The notes beneath the pieces are model-generated. The model was not told the DNA's origin, ran no database searches, and saw only the letters and a program-made list of their open reading frames with translations. From contig JANPWX010000619.1 in NCBI GenBank assembly GCA_024734555.1, forward strand, positions 340,691 to 404,690: DNA of 64,000 bases, given 5' to 3'. This DNA is from Trochalopteron elliotii (taxonomy: Eukaryota; Chordata; Aves; Passeriformes; Leiothrichidae). The translations under genes were made by a program, and so were the position numbers. Of this stretch, positions 24,406-39,818 are shown in pieces. Position 1 is the stretch's first letter. Each line of letters opens with the position of its first letter.

Positions 24406-27400
24406 AACATGAAAAATCTAAAATAATAACACTTTTCTCTCAAAAAAAAAAATTTAGCATAATTAGTGTAACTATTTATTCTATCACAAGATACAAATAC
24501 AACTATCTCCATTTCCATCAAAAATATTGAATTTATTTTTTATTGAAACTTCCATGGAAGTACTTTATTCTGAATTACCACATGCAATGGGTTACCAAAA
24601 ATACGTTGATTATGTGTTGGAAGTTGATTTTCATTAATACCATACAAAACTACCTTAATTTAAAATAGCCTTTGTCTTTCAAATAAAATGTGGCTTCTCC
24701 ATGACTAATCTTTTTACTACTATTTCCTCAGCATTTTATGAATATTCTATTACAACTTCCAATGCAATGAAGATGACACAGAGTCAATAAGCTGTAAAGA
24801 AAAAGTAAGTTCAATAACGCAGAAATTGAAAAAACACTCAATTTTGTCACATAAAAATTCTAAAAGTTAATGTGCCATGCAAATCAAAGCACACTTGTGC
24901 TGACTGCTCTATCACATAGATTAAGAGGTTAATTCAGTAGAAACATTTAGAAAAGTAATAGTAATTAAATAACAATGAGACTTACAATATAAACAGGTCT
25001 TTGCATCTTGTTGGTGGCGAAAATATTATCACATCTACCACATCTGCATACACTGCATTATTGAATTGAAAATCTTCCCAGATAGAAACACTGAGGGACA
25101 CCACTTAAGAGTTTCTGTCTTCTCAGTTGTTTAATGCTGAGAGCTTGAGATTTATGCTGATCCATTAATGCCACATTTCTCTATGACAACAGGGGGACCT
25201 CAACAGAAAGGCTCCCACAGTTCCTGTACGCGTTCTCTGTGCGGCTCAACACTGTCCACCCCAGTGCAGAATTATGGAGCTTCCTGTGAAATGTTTAGGA
25301 GAAGAATGTGACAACAAGTGCCAGATTGTTGACAGGCATCCATTTATGTAGATACTTCAGGAACAGATTGCATTCCTCACCAAGGAGGCTGAGAAATGGA
25401 GCAGAAACTTTCATGCCCTTCAGCAAACAGGCAGAAAAAGGATGATGAATCACTAACAAAATCAAGGGTTTTTTTCTAGTTCCTTTAGCACAAAAACATC
25501 CTAAGAGTCCCTTGCTCACAAGTATTGACTGCTTCTGAAGCTGTAGTCTTACTAATTCTATGCCATATACTACGTCTGAGAAAACAGATTCCTAATTTAA
25601 AAAAGATGAAAACAATTCAAGAGTCAATTCCATACACTATTAATAAAACAACCAAACCAAAACAAACAAAGCCCCAAAACCCACCATTTCTGTGAGAGTC
25701 TACCACCAGATGCATTTCAGCATCATTGATGCATTACATCAATTCAGGAGACCCAGTCACCAGCCCAGTACCTCACTCAATAGACTACACAGATGTAGAA
25801 CAAGTGTCTTTGATCTTTTTATAGATTGCACAACACAAATTAGTTACGTGCAGTCAAAGCTTCTGTTTCTGAGGTAAGAGATCTCAAAAGATCTAATGAA
25901 GGTAAGAGACCTACAGATCACTTGCACTTCCTTATACCTCTGCTCTACTTTCAAAATCAACTTCATTTTCTTCAAGATAGATGCCAGTACATACTACATA
26001 ATTGCTTAAAAATAATTTTTATTTTGCACAGAAACAGAAAACAATGTATCTCTGACCAAGAGTACTATTTTAAATGAAGTATTCCCAAGTATGTGGTTTA
26101 CTCCTGAAAAAACAGAATTCCCTCATATTTTAAGTAAAATATTAAGAGAGGATCTGAAAATCAGTTATTCTTTCATCCACTCCCAATATTACTTCTATAT
26201 TTCAGGAAATACACTAAGAGTCATTTGAAAAAAACTTGTCAAGGGCTCTCTCATACTGAATGTGATAGAAATGTGGACGTTTAACGATCATACTGGTTCA
26301 GGTTTTAGTACTAATAATTAGTTTGCTCCTTAGTCAGTTGTTGGTTTTACTTCCATTTATTACCAACTAGAATCCTTATTAATAAAGGATAAAAATTCCA
26401 TTTATTAATAACTGGGATCCTTTGTAATAAAGCACAAAGTGACACCATGAAGTAACAGGATTACTGGGCTCCCTAATTCTGTAAGGAATATAATCAGGAG
26501 AGAATTCTAGCAGAAGAAAAGGCTGAGGGCACTCATGTTGGACACCAGTATAGCATGAGCACACATACCTAGAACCAGGTCTGTATTGGGCATCAGATGA
26601 TTAATTTAGAATAAACAACTCATAATACCATGTTATACACACTAATTTCCCATTACAAAACACTAAGAGGATGCTGTCCATAAGAGCTAGTCAAAAAATA
26701 TTAGGACAAACGTGCCTGTAAATTATTCTTTTATGCAAATTTAGCACTGCTTTGTAGCTCTGAGTAAGCCATATCATAGGAAGTTTGGGTTTCATTGTCT
26801 ACAACATTCAAAAGGATTTCCCTTGCCCAACACCTGTTTAGGGATTGGAAAACAACATGTTTGTTTTTTTTTTAAAGTGACAAAAAATGGCAGATTTTAT
26901 GTAATAATACAAAAGCTATATATAGGCTTCTAGAGAGTGAATCACTTGGGAAGAGGCCATGTGGGTTCCAAGCCTTCCTACCTAAAGTTTCAAAGGTGGA
27001 GTGCACAACTTTTGAATGCACTCCTAATCATGATAATAGGACACTGTCAGTAAAGAAATAGAAACCACTGAAAGGAGAAAGGGACCACAAGCAGATCATA
27101 ACAAAGTTTCTGTCTTGGTAATGGGACCATTCCCATCCAGTGCTTCCTTCAATTGCATGTATTTACTGCAGGGACACACAGCACAAAGAGGCATAAAGAT
27201 TCAACATATGTCTAAGCTTTCTGTGAATCTGGAAACACACAAAATGAAGAAAAAAATTTAAAGATAAGTATTTGAATAAACCTTAAGGATAGTTAATTTT
27301 CTTTTTTTATTATTGCTTTCAAAAAAATAACTGCATTAAACACAGAAATTGCCAGGTTGCAAAAAGGAGCTTTTAAAGTATGTCCTCCATACATATAAAA

Positions 27401-27700
27401 TTATGATGTTTAAAACAAAAACTTGATAGTACCAGATATAAATAGAAACATTAGTTGTAGAAAAGCAAGGAAGAAGCCCCAAGTAATGTGGAAATATCAC
27501 TGTCGGCACACTTAAGCACACTAAAAGTTTTGCTAATATTTTAGGAACAAAAATAACTTTAACAATTCTATCACCCACAAAGATTTATCAATCACTTTCC
27601 CATTTGGGGAAAAGATATTATTGAATATTAATGATCAAACACTTTGTACTCTAACATCAGTTGACATGGATGCTGAAGGGGACTCACAAAAGCTGCACAC

Positions 27701-27737
27701 TTTTTGGACTTGACACAAAAGCTGTCAAGTCCAAAAA
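27701..27737. repeat. Perfect 15-bp stem, 7-nt loop inverted repeat
   Basis: TTTTTGGACTTGACA, loop CAAAAGC, then TGTCAAGTCCAAAAA. All 15 positions pair. A direct repeat CACAAAAGCTG occurs just before the hairpin (27686-27696) and again across its loop (27714-27724), which suggests a local template switch. Confidence 0.9.
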
Positions 27738-30187
27738 AGCAAAAGTGAAATAGCTTAAAAGTCAGTGGTTGGGGTCTGGAGTAATGAGGATGAAAAAACT
27801 TATTTGCTGCTCTTGATTAAGGGACTCAGAACTCTAGGCTTCTCAAAATAATAGAGCAAAGGAAAATATGAAGGACAGTATTACTATTTAACTACCTTCG
27901 CTTATGGCAGAAATAGATAACTTGGTTATGTAATGAGGAAAATGCAAGCATAGCTTAACAGCAACACAGATTCAGACTTCGCAAAATGTTCTCATTTGTA
28001 ACGTGGAAACACGGAACATAAACTGCTCTGATGTAAAAGAGACTCTATTCTGAAAAAGCAACAATGAAATTTAGCCAGTGTAGTAGATTATTAGATGAAC
28101 ATGTACTACTAGTGAATCATTTTTGCCATAAATTGGGGAATATCAAAATCATATGGATTTACGAACTCTGCTTTTGGCAGTGATATAAACGCAACCAGAA
28201 GTCTTCTCATACCTAAAATTCAAAAATCTAGGCCATTGGTAAAAGGATTCAGGGAGGACTAATAGAATAATTAAGGAACTGAAAGACATACTCTCCAGTC
28301 CATGACAGCAGGGGATTAAACTATTTAATTTCTAAAGACGGGTCAGGATTTGATCATTTCTGATAAGCACCAGTAACTAGAAAGTGAAATCTGATTTTCT
28401 ATTGATTCATCTGCCTAGCAGACGAAGAAACTGCGAGTTCCAATTTCTAGCAGCTGAAGCTATGCATGATTAGATTACACAACAATTATTTTGCTGGTCC
28501 AACTTCTTTTCTTGCTTAATTTATGTATCTAAAACAAGTGCTCGCTGAAAAACAAATATGGCTGTGCTATTTTTGCATTATAAGATTTTTGTCTAATAGA
28601 GACACTATTTGAAAAGGAGTTCATTCAGACAACTCCTATGGCTTTCTTATACAAAAAAGTATTAGAACAAATTACCATAATGTCATATTCTGCAACAACA
28701 CTCACTGTCAGGCTAAACTGGAGAAGGCTAACAGATTTCTTGGGACTCTTCTTGGAACATCTATTTCTTTCAGTCTCAGGACATCAAAAGAGGTATTTAA
28801 TACAACAGATATCTGAAATTATCCTGATTCTCATTTTGCCATTGACAACACCTCAAATGTAACACACAGTCTAGTTCTGTGTGTCCAAAGACAGTACATG
28901 GACAGCAGCAGAAAAAATTTTGCAAAATATGCTATAAAAGGCAAGAGGAGTTAACCAATGACTAGGTGAAAGAAGATAGAAGGAAACTTTGACAGTCCTT
29001 ACTTCTGCCTCTAGATAGGCAGTAATAAGTGTATATAAAGTGAATAAAAGTTCAATATTAAGAGGAAAGGGCAGTTTAATCACCAGCAATGTCTTTTGGA
29101 GGGAGCTTGTGATATCTCCATCACCAGATGCTCCCAGAACCGGTGGGACAAAGAAGAGTGCAGACAGAGCTGATTCTGACTTGAAATAGGAAGAAATCCT
29201 TTTGGGTATTTGAAATTCCATACCTACAACTCTCCTGGAAGACAGGAGAAAAAAACCCAACTTTCAGTGCAAAGTAAGAAAACTACGTAATGTACATTCC
29301 TACAGTTTAATGTTCCTTTCTGCAAGTCACAGTCCTGTGACTTTCCTTTCTGATTATCTAAAATTCCCACTGTAAGTTCAACTGGATAAATACTTCCCCA
29401 TTTTTCATCCTGAACGGTCGTGTAGAGCTCCTAAATAGCTGCCACATTTCAGAAGGGAAGTATTTACATCTCAGCGTGGGTGAATACATGTCCACCCCCA
29501 TTCAACTAGTACTGACAGATTATTTGACAGTTTAATTTCAGTCAGACCTATCTGCCTCAAGAATATTTTTAAACATCAAGACAAAAGCTGTCTTAGAGTT
29601 TAACGTGTCTGGGATGTGCATCTTCAAAATCATGTATCTAACACATGAAATGAACACACTGTCAAGCCTAACTCCTGCATGGGTTTGGTTGTTCAAATAC
29701 CCACTTCCATACTGCCCTACTTAAGTACTTAATTCTTCCAGTACAGAATTTCACACTCATTAAATTTAACTTCTTCTGCTACAATAGAGAATATAATTCA
29801 CAGTATTGTTCTCAGGCACAACAAGGGACTGAAACTTTTCTCATGGCTCTTCCCCTCTGATTTTGGAATTAAGTAAGTTCCTCCCTATTGCTTTTGATAA
29901 GATAGAAGTTCTTCTGCTGCTAAAAAAATTGTAAATGCTTTTGTGAAGTTATTGACTTAATCATGCCTCTGAACATTTAATTTCAAGTGTTGGCTCTTGC
30001 CTTCCTGAAAACTCTATTTAAAAAACAGTCTTTTTTAATACACTTTTCATTCATTGAGCAGTGTTACAATTTTCAGTTGCAGAACCGTGTTCCACAATTA
30101 ATGCTAGAACTTTTTTAAAAAGTTTATTTTTTCTTCTTTTATAGTTGTCTTCCTAACAATTGCTTAAACAAGGCTATAAAATAAAGA

Positions 30188-30204
30188 TTTTTTTTTTTTT
30201 TTTT
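30188..30204 (+). repeat. Poly-T run (17)
   Basis: Uninterrupted T17, equal to a poly-A tract on the PRKD1 sense strand. No retroposon body is recognised next to it. Confidence 0.85.
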
Positions 30205-33200
30205 ACCTTAAGTCAGAACAGTTAACTTATAAATGGTGAAGAGAAGACATTTACACTGAGAACAAAAACGGTGAATCAGGTCTTTGAAGCTTCTGGTTCA
30301 CAGGGTATTTTCATACAGAACACCGTATTAAAAATATATTGCTTAGAGCAAGGAAATTACGGCTTCCTGCTTTTTATAGAGAAATTGAAGTCTTTGGCAT
30401 TAACCACAATATTTGAAGAGCGCTACAAGCAAAGTCAAAATTCTGTTCCTGCCAGGGAAAAAGCAGCTGTCACAAAGTAAGAAAATTTTCAGACCTTCAT
30501 TTAACATATAAAGAAACCCTTCTAAGTTCTGAAAACAAACGAGTCATTGTAAAATAATCTTATTTGCTTGAAGTCTCACCCATTTGGCACCCAGCCAGTC
30601 AGGGTGAAAAGACAGACACTTAATATACAAAGATCCTAGCAACTAGAAGTCTGCAGGGAGCAGAGGATTGTATTGCCAGCAGCTGAGTGATCAAGATCTC
30701 ATACACTGAAAAGGAATATACAAAATTAGGTGTTCATGGGCCACCTCAGCCTTTTGGAATACATCAGAAGCAGGAAGATGGGCAGTAACATTCATAATCA
30801 AAGGGGGCAGACACCTGCACATCCTGTAAGCTGCGTGACCCTACAAATGTGAGCAAAAATACTAGGAGACTAATTTCTGATAACAGGAAAACAGAGGGAC
30901 CAACACAGCTAGCCTCTTTCACCACCATTTTAAAATCTAGGAACTCAGTTAAGCTCCTTGAATTTTCCTCTCATAGTTGAGATACACACCTTTACTGGCA
31001 AGACAAGAAAAACATTCTGAGTTTTGTTGTCTGAACTTTCAATTTTTTCCCCCGCCCCTGCAGAAGGGGCAACAAGTAAAGTGACAAGTTTAAAAAAAAA
31101 AAGTAATGCCATTTCATTTTTTTATTCAAAAACAGTGGTGGTTAATCCATTTAGTTCTAACCACACGCATTTTACTTGCCTGGCAGCAAGCCACAAATTC
31201 TCAGTGCCCCTCACAAGGAGACTCTTGGCCCACAGATTCTGACAATATGCTAGAGTCCAAACCAAGCCAGTCCAGCTGCAGCTGTGTGCTTCTGCTCTAC
31301 ACCCCTTCTGTGTGAAACCCGCCAGTGTTTCACATGCCCAATACTGAACACTCAAGGTTCTACGTACACAAACACCTACTGTCATGCTACTTAACACCCT
31401 TCATTACCAACCGGCTTCAATACTTTAGTCTCTCCTCAAGCACTGAAGGGGTCACTGTTTTCATAAAAACATTTTAATTATCATTAGAAGTATAAATCTA
31501 AGTACTTTCCCATGACTTGTTCAACTGTTTTGATTCTCTATAAGTGGTGGTGTTCTTACTATGCATGATCAAACCATGAAATAATGGATGGATGTGCTAT
31601 TATGACAAACAGACCTCTTCCATTGTATCAGATTCTCTGTACCTGCATAAAGAAAATTTGAGGGAGGGTTGTCCTTGCAATGTTTACCAAAGTACTGTAG
31701 AGGTAATATTTCTGCTTCGTGAATGGCTTCTCTTTTTTTGTCTCACACCAACAAATACTTTTATTCAACTAATTACATATTATCAGCAGGTAATTTCTCC
31801 TCAATTATTTTTTGCCTTTAAAACCAGCAAGTGCACAACTGCGTGAGAACAAAGCTATAAAATTTCAAATATGCAGTGATCTGACAGCAGTGATCCAGGA
31901 AGCTGAGTTGAACTGCCAATATGTATGACTTCAGTAACAACAAATGATGTTTCAAAACCCTAAAGCTGTCACTGAAGAATGTTTCATGGGTTATGTCACC
32001 TTTGATTCACTTTATGCACTGTACCATTAGAAGCATACACTGGCCATTAATTACTATGCTCCAATAAGGTAAATGAGCACTTGAAACTGGATAAGATGCA
32101 CTGACATACCAGTTTGACTTTCTGGAATTTTCAGCAGGGTAAAATAACAACTGAGGCCATGATTTTTAAAAGCATCTGGTAATTGCTTTTATGTATCTAT
32201 GTGAAAATTGACTTTTAGGAACTAAATTAATTTGCTTTGCATTCATTTCTTATTGCTGTGCTGAGCATTTGTAACCTGCACCACAGTAAAACTTAAAATG
32301 TAATAAGAAAGCTAAAAAAAGTCAAACCTGTCCATTTGATAATGGATGCATATAAGCAAAGGTTCTATGTATATTCAATGACATTTTCCACACCAAAAGA
32401 TTCACGAGCATCATCATTTCTACCATTGACAATCACGCATGGAAGAGAAAGGGGGTTTTGTTATTCACACTCTAAACCCGATAAAATGAACAAAAATTAA
32501 CAAGTAGCAAAAAGAAGTAAAAATAAAATGCCTGTATTGTTATGCAAAGCCAAATCTGAACATAGATCAAATTTCCAGGGCCTGAAACAATTTTGCATGT
32601 TCAGACGTGGCACCATGGGCAGGTGCATATTTAAATTACATGCACATGTACATTGTGCTTCCTGTTTTCTGACCATTCCCTCCCTTACCACCCACTGGTG
32701 CCTCTTTGGGCTGATCTGATTAGAGACCAAAGATCACCTCAGCCCACAGCCACAAACCTGGTTGCAGCAAGAAGTCCTGTTTACAGCCTACGGAAGTCTG
32801 TGTAGATAATCTCCTTCAACATGCAAAAAAACCACGCCACTCAGAAAAAGGTACATTACAGAGAAAGCTGCAATAACTGAATACTTACAATGAAACAGCT
32901 GAAAATACAGATATGCAAGGTTTGAATAGTCTAGAAACAATTTGGAAATATCCTTTGCAACCATGTATTTTTATTTACTTGTAAAGGGAAGAAGACAAAA
33001 AGTTTAATGTTCTTTAGTGCAATAATACATCTGTCAGATCTCACCATTACTCAGAATGTTTCCAATTTGCAAACTTACCTACATTTTCCTAAATCTTATC
33101 TAAATACAGTCGAGTTTCTTTTTTGTTCTTAAGATTTTATAACCATGTAAGTGGAGGAAAGTGACCACTTTGCAGTGGTTGTCTCATGAAAAAAAACAGC

Positions 33201-33410
33201 TGGGCACATCACACATAGCTAGTCTGCCTACCCAGTATAACAACCAGAGTCCATGCCAACTTCCCCACATCACATCAGCCACCTCCTCCCTTCCCCTGAA
33301 CTATAGCTGGATCCAAGAGAAAAGCTTTTAATTTCACCCAAAAGCCCACACAACCAAAACAATGGAATCATCCAATCCTGAATGGAAGTGGTTGTGTTTG
33401 TGAAAAAGCT

Positions 33411-33452
33411 AAACAAAAAAAACCAAACAAAACCAAACCAAACCAAACCAAA

Positions 33453-33495
<43 letters not shown>
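33411..33495 (+). repeat. (AAACC)n microsatellite followed by A42
   Basis: Degenerate AAACC/AAACAAAACC units up to about 33453, then 42 consecutive A from 33454 to 33495. On the PRKD1 sense strand this is a long poly-T/GGTTT tract. The exact length is unreliable in a short-read assembly. Confidence 0.92.
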
Positions 33496-33498
<3 letters not shown>

Positions 33499-35700
33499 GC
33501 CAATGATTACTTCTGCCAGGCTGGAAAACTGGAAAAAAATCCTTTTTGTTTAAAATGAAATATGCATAAATATACAGAAGTGACAAAACACTATTTTTTT
33601 GCTTTCAGAGCACTATAATTTTACTTAAATGGTAGGTGTTCTTTCTAAACAGAATGGCATTTCAAAGAGACACAAAATCCTGTATTTCAAATGCAGCAGT
33701 CATCTCTGAAACAGGGTCTTGAAGAAGATTTCAAAATAGCAAGAAGCAAATTAGTAAAAAAATAAAACTTACCAACTCTGTTTGAATAAAAACATAATCA
33801 TGAGGAAACAAATGTACCTTGCCCTTCCCCCTTCTCCTTCCTCCAAAGTCTGTGCCTGCACAAAGATATAAAAAGCCACTAAACCACAGGGTCCCACGCC
33901 TGTCAACCGCAATGGCTAAATAACTCGCCATGTATCAGCATTATTTTACACGAATGTATTCCTTTGAGATTTTGAAATAAATAAAAAATGTATATAGCAA
34001 AATGATCACTGAAATTAAATGAGAAAATTTTTAAATCTAGATCTTTTAACAATGAATTAGCCATTACAAAAAATGGTGAGTTTATGTCTTCATACAAGTA
34101 TACAACGAATGCATCTCTTTACAGTGGCTTGAGTAGGTAATCAACTCAAAGAGCTTTTCCCCTAATAAAAAAATAGCTAACTTGCTACACAGATTATTTT
34201 CATTAATTGTTTCTGATTGTTTAACCTCCACACCAAGATTAGAGGAAGAAGAAAAACAAAGGAATATTGAAGATTAATTTAAATAACAAGAACATTAAGT
34301 TTGGTCAATGCCAGTGAATGAATGTGATGAGATGAGAACAGGGCACAAAATTCCTTGAACATTGATTTCAGAATTGCAATGAACAAAGATCTTAATCTCA
34401 TACTCAACAACTATCTCTCTTCTACTCCTAAAGAAGTGCAGAAAGAAACATTTCAGACTGTCATCCAACTGGGGCTGTTCTCAAGGCCTGAGAATGTAAA
34501 AGGGCATGTATTTCATATATCTATCCATAATTATATCAAAGGCCACTGATAGTTCAAATTCAAAGACTTTTAAGGTTGATACTTTTATTTAGCAGTTTAA
34601 TTTATGCCACGCTTACACTTTTTAAAATATTAGTGATTTCCTTTACACATCACTACCTACCGTATAAACTAATCTATCCTTTCAGCAATAAGATACAAAA
34701 ATACTCTTTGATTGTCTTTTAATAGACTGATAAAAACCTAGCACACCAGACCTAACTAGGCAGTGGTCTTTTTTGTAAGGCCATTAGCAGCTACAAGGTG
34801 TAGCAAATATCCTAGGAATGAATGAGACATAAAAGTACAAGACAATCTAGTGGTGTTACAGACTGCTCAAAAGGAAATAAAAAGCTAGGCTAGAAACCAG
34901 GACAGACATACTTACGGACTACATCCAAAGACTTCCAGCACCTGTACCCTGACTTCTGGCAATTTTTATTTCTACCATTAAGGGTTTTTTAAGTTTCATA
35001 ACTTGCATAATTTGTGAAATGCAGTGGAAAGCTAGGCTTCACTAGTTTCTTGCTGTCATCTCATATACCCCACGTGTGTTACCAGTACATTGCAGAGACA
35101 CTATCAGGACAAACAGAAGTTATAAAATTCTGATTTAGACTGGCAACTGAAAAAATTGTCATGCTGAGTAACCTCTTTAACTCTCTTTTGAACACATCAT
35201 AGACTCCTTTAGAAACAACTTTTCTGTTCACAATCCCTTACTAAATTAGACATCAGCATTTTGCCTCATATCCAGCAGAAACCTACATTGTTAAACAACA
35301 GCCAGCTGACCTAACCTTCAACAGAAACTGAATCACAAAAGGATGTTTTGAAATAGATTTTGTAAGTCAATTAACAAAGATGATTTTTACTGAAATAAAA
35401 GTATTTGTGTTTATTTTTAGCAAAGCCAAGCCCAGAAAGAAACACCTTCCTTAAGATATGCTATGTGAGGATACATGGCCCTGTGTTAATTTTGTTAACT
35501 CACAAAGTTACCATGAAATACAGTGTTGTACTTAACAACACTTACAGAAGCTAAGTACGAGAATGGAGGTATGCCTCTACAAACAAAAATCTATACCTTT
35601 GACTATAAGTATATTCAGTAGAGTGATCTGTTCATGCTTTAGTAAAAAGTACTGGTAGAATTCAATGTAGATATGATGCGTAATCCCTAAACTCCACTGA

Positions 35701-35725
35701 CAATAAATAAATAAATAAATAAAAT
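35701..35725 (+). repeat. (AAAT)n microsatellite
   Basis: Five or so AAAT units (CAATAAATAAATAAATAAAT). Confidence 0.85.
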
Positions 35726-38700
35726 ATCAAATATATTATTTGGAAATAAGATAAAATGAACAGAATTAAGGAAATACATAATGTATCTTATGGGGTGAGA
35801 CAAAGTCTTGCTTGGTTAATCTGTCACAACGACCTGGAAAAAGAAAATAAGACAAGTTTCCAGATCTAGAACAGAAGGAAAATAACTAGAAAACCCAAGA
35901 TACAGAAAACAAAAGTGACTATCAGGTGACTAGGAAGACAAACAGGCTGCATATTTAAAAAGAAATCCATAGCATCAAATAAATTTATCTTTTGGACAGT
36001 TTTTCCAAGTAAAGTCCCAGAGGCAGAAACCCAAATCTTCGTAAAAGTCAAGTTTGACAAATTTACGACTCACATTAAATGATACAACTGTCTGCAATGG
36101 CAGATGGTAACACAGGAGATCCTTGCCAGTCATAGAATCGTATTTAAAGTTTAAGGGAAAAAAAAAAGAAAAAACAAGCAAAAAAACCCTAAGACATCCA
36201 CACTGCTATTAATCTTACCAAAATACTAAATTATTAACTAATCTGTTAATCAGTTTTATCCTCTTAGAAGTAGGCATAAAGAATAAGCTGCTGAAGCAAT
36301 GTAAAATCTTTTGAACCATGCCAATATTAAAGCTGAAATCTGCTGAAATCTCCCAGAGCTAAATTTTCACGTTTTATACTGGCTTATGACAAAGAAATAA
36401 TGTAGCAATCATTAACTTTTGCTAATGCACAAATACCTTAATATGTATGATAAATAATTCAAATAATGCAGCTTTCCTCCAGAAAATTCTTAACAATTAA
36501 TAGAAACATAAAACCAAACTCATTAATTCTACTTTCATCAGCCTAGAAATTCTTTCTTATTGACCTGAGAACTTTTGAACCTTTTTCTATATACTTAGCA
36601 GCATTATATTATAGTAATATATAATTTATATAAAATATGTCTATTATATTCTCTCTGTTGTTTCACTATCTATATACTAAATGAAATTTTTGTTTAGGTT
36701 TTTTTATAACAAGCTATTTCTATTAATAGTAATGTTCAAGTGAGTTTTTCGTACACAGATGATTTATTTTTGAGGTGCCATCTCACAGGTGAACTGGAAT
36801 TCCAAACTGTACTGATTAATCACTGCTGGCAAATGAGCTACTGGCAGAAAGGAGTGAAGAAAAATAAATTAGTGCTGCAGTTGTGATGATGTAGGACTTC
36901 AAACAGTTCTTAGTGTTGAGCAAGCAATAACTACTTGTCTTACTCCCTTTTTTTATGCAGGTTGACAAACTTACTGCCACTCCCTTTGCTAATATTTCTC
37001 TCTGTCCACAGGTCCCAAGCTTCTTTTCACTGAAAACTAGATTAACATAATTAACAAAAATTCAGAGCAGATGTTCTCAGCTGTACTTAGTTGTACAACC
37101 ATTTAAGTTGTTTTAGCCCTGATGAAGGGCTGGCATGATGTTTCCAAATATATCAGTTAATGCATGCACAAAAATGTTACTGCTTCCTACCACAGAAGTC
37201 AAAGACCACAGTTTCCTGACCTTTTTTAATTTTATAATGAAACAACATAAATCTTCCCTCATACTTTGGAAAGCCTTCAGCCATTACAACAGAATGCTAT
37301 CTCCACCAGCCTTAAGAACTTATTTCCAATAAAGCTCCATTGTTACCAACGACATCCATGCCTTCTGTGGTATTTCAAATATCATTCAAATTGTCATTAC
37401 TTCCTGCTTTAAGTTTTATTCTCTTCTAGCGTGACAGTATGGCTTTTTCAGTGGGCTGGATATTGCAAATTCCCACACTAATATGCAACTGTTACAAAAT
37501 TCTGATTAACACTTTTTGCATACTTCATATGAGAATGATTAAATCTGCTTATACAGTTTTCATGGTTTTATAATTTCTTTTAATTTGATTATCATTTTAA
37601 TAATTTGAAAATCTGTAACATACATTTATTTAGTATTTTAAAATAATTTATTCCCTCATAATAATATAACTCAGCTCATTATTTTCATAACCTCATATCT
37701 TCCATCTCCATCAAGTCTACTGACAACTCCCCCACATGCTTATCAACTGTAATCTAAAGAGACTCAAAGTAAACTAATATGAAGCAAATTCATTGGGACT
37801 GAGACTTGGCAGATCTGCATCACTGCATTTAGTCACATGTACCTGCAGAATCAGATTTTAACCTTATACTTGAGAAGTGTACACTGTTAAAGAATGATCT
37901 ACTGTTTATTTTTTAAAAGGCAGTTTTCCGCATTAACACATCTTAGTCATACCTCTGAAAACAGTGAAACCAAACTTAAAGAAAGAGGCTACAGTAGCAC
38001 AACCACATCCTGTATTTACACCACAATGAATGGAGACATGCTTAGCAATACCAATGCACAGAAACAACAAGCAGCATTTTGTCACAGCTTGCGAAATAAT
38101 AAGGGGTATCAATCTTTGAAAGGTTTACACTTCTCTATGGGAATTCAGTTAATACTTTGGGTTTTAAGCACTTCAAGCTAAAGAAGCTGCAGTATCATCA
38201 CATAACTTTTGATTGCCCTCTGAATAAACAGTGTATTTCTTGGCCTGCTAAAGTTACCTAATACAATACCTAACCACTTACTGCCAGAAATTCCTCCCCA
38301 TGGGAACTTCAGCCTTGAGGCAAACAGCAGGCAAAGCAATGTTGCATTTCAGTCTAAGAAACTAAAACCAAAATCGAGTTTGACTTTCTACAAAGTCAAA
38401 TCTCCCATCTCTCTTTTAAATGAATATGATCTCTAGAATATCCATGGTGGTTTAAGGAATATTCATTTTGCACTGGCATTTGTGCATAGTCAGCATCACA
38501 ACAAAACCAGAAACCATAGTTATACAAAATCCTCCCTGTTTTTTCTTCTGCTCCTCAGAACAGGGTTACCACAGCAACAAGTGACCATCTATCCAGCAGC
38601 TAACACCATCAGTGTGCCACTGCAGAGCAGAGGTCTCTGACACTACATCCAATAATTTAAGTACCATCAGCCAGAAAGAATTATAGGAAAAGTAAAAATA

Positions 38701-39818
38701 ATTTAATAAGAATGTTAGCTGATTGACTACATGATTCTACCCTACAGACTGTACAACAGCAATCATTCCCAGCAGAATATATGTGGTAAGTTTTAGCATC
38801 ACTCCCCCCAGCCCTCTCTTGTGGATGACAAAAGTTTCAACACTGTTATATACAAACATACATGTATCTGTATGTATTTATATCTGAATGCATGCTTGTA
38901 TACACAAAATAAAATAAATTTAGGCTTAGTATTTGTAAGCATGAAGAGAGGGATGAAAGAGATCCCATTAGCACAGGACTAGTATTTCCCTTTGGCAAAC
39001 CACTACAAACCAGAATATAATGCACAGTCCAACCTCCCCAAGACACTGGCATCTTTCTGGTATGCCAACACTTAGGTCTTACTTCACACATCAACATAAA
39101 AATTTACATTGAAGAGAAATATAGAAGTCATGAAGTCCAAGCTAGAAAGTTCAAACAAGTTTCCTTAAGAGCAGAAGGATGGAGCAGTAGCAGAGTCCTG
39201 CCTAGGAGACAGGCTGCAACCTGCAGCTTAAGCTTGAGAAAAGGGTAAGGTGAGGGTTCTTTAGTCACAGAATATTGGAGGAAAGCACCAACTCTGGCTA
39301 TTCTCTCTCTGCTGTATAAAAACATCACACTGATGGCACTTTCTGATGTTTGTTGCTTGCCACATCTTTGTAACCAAAATGGACCACTCTCACACCTCAT
39401 CAAAGACTGGGGGAAGGAGAAAGGTAAGGAAGGAGAAGTGCCCATGGAAAAGCACTTGTGTTATCTGGGCAGAATATTTTGCTGATGACTCATCCACCAG
39501 CTGCCTGAGAGACCACAGCATCCATCAGTACACATCTTGGTACTCCAGTCCTTTTTCACTTGTCCCACCCACTTCGTGCCCACCATAAAGACTCACTGAA
39601 GTTATGCTTTACACATAATGATAAATACTTGGACAATCAGATCATCTGTTTTTCATGTTATTACACCAAAGAAAGCCTTTCAAATCTGAAGCCATACAAG
39701 AGCTCATGGTCCAGTGTAGTAAAGCATTTCCCACACCCAACAAGTGTTTTTTTACATATAGGGAAAGTTTAAGGCTCACCCCTTAAGGTAAAGAGCCCAG
39801 AAACTTCGATACCCTTCT

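Noticed and set aside
28871..29260. 129-codon minus-strand open frame, same strand as PRKD1
   Set aside because: Leu/Phe/Ser-rich composition typical of chance AT-rich frames, with no recognised motif or convincing splice borders.
36128..36145. CATAGAATCG as a CR1 3' end
   Set aside because: Only about ten bases match and no CR1 body follows.
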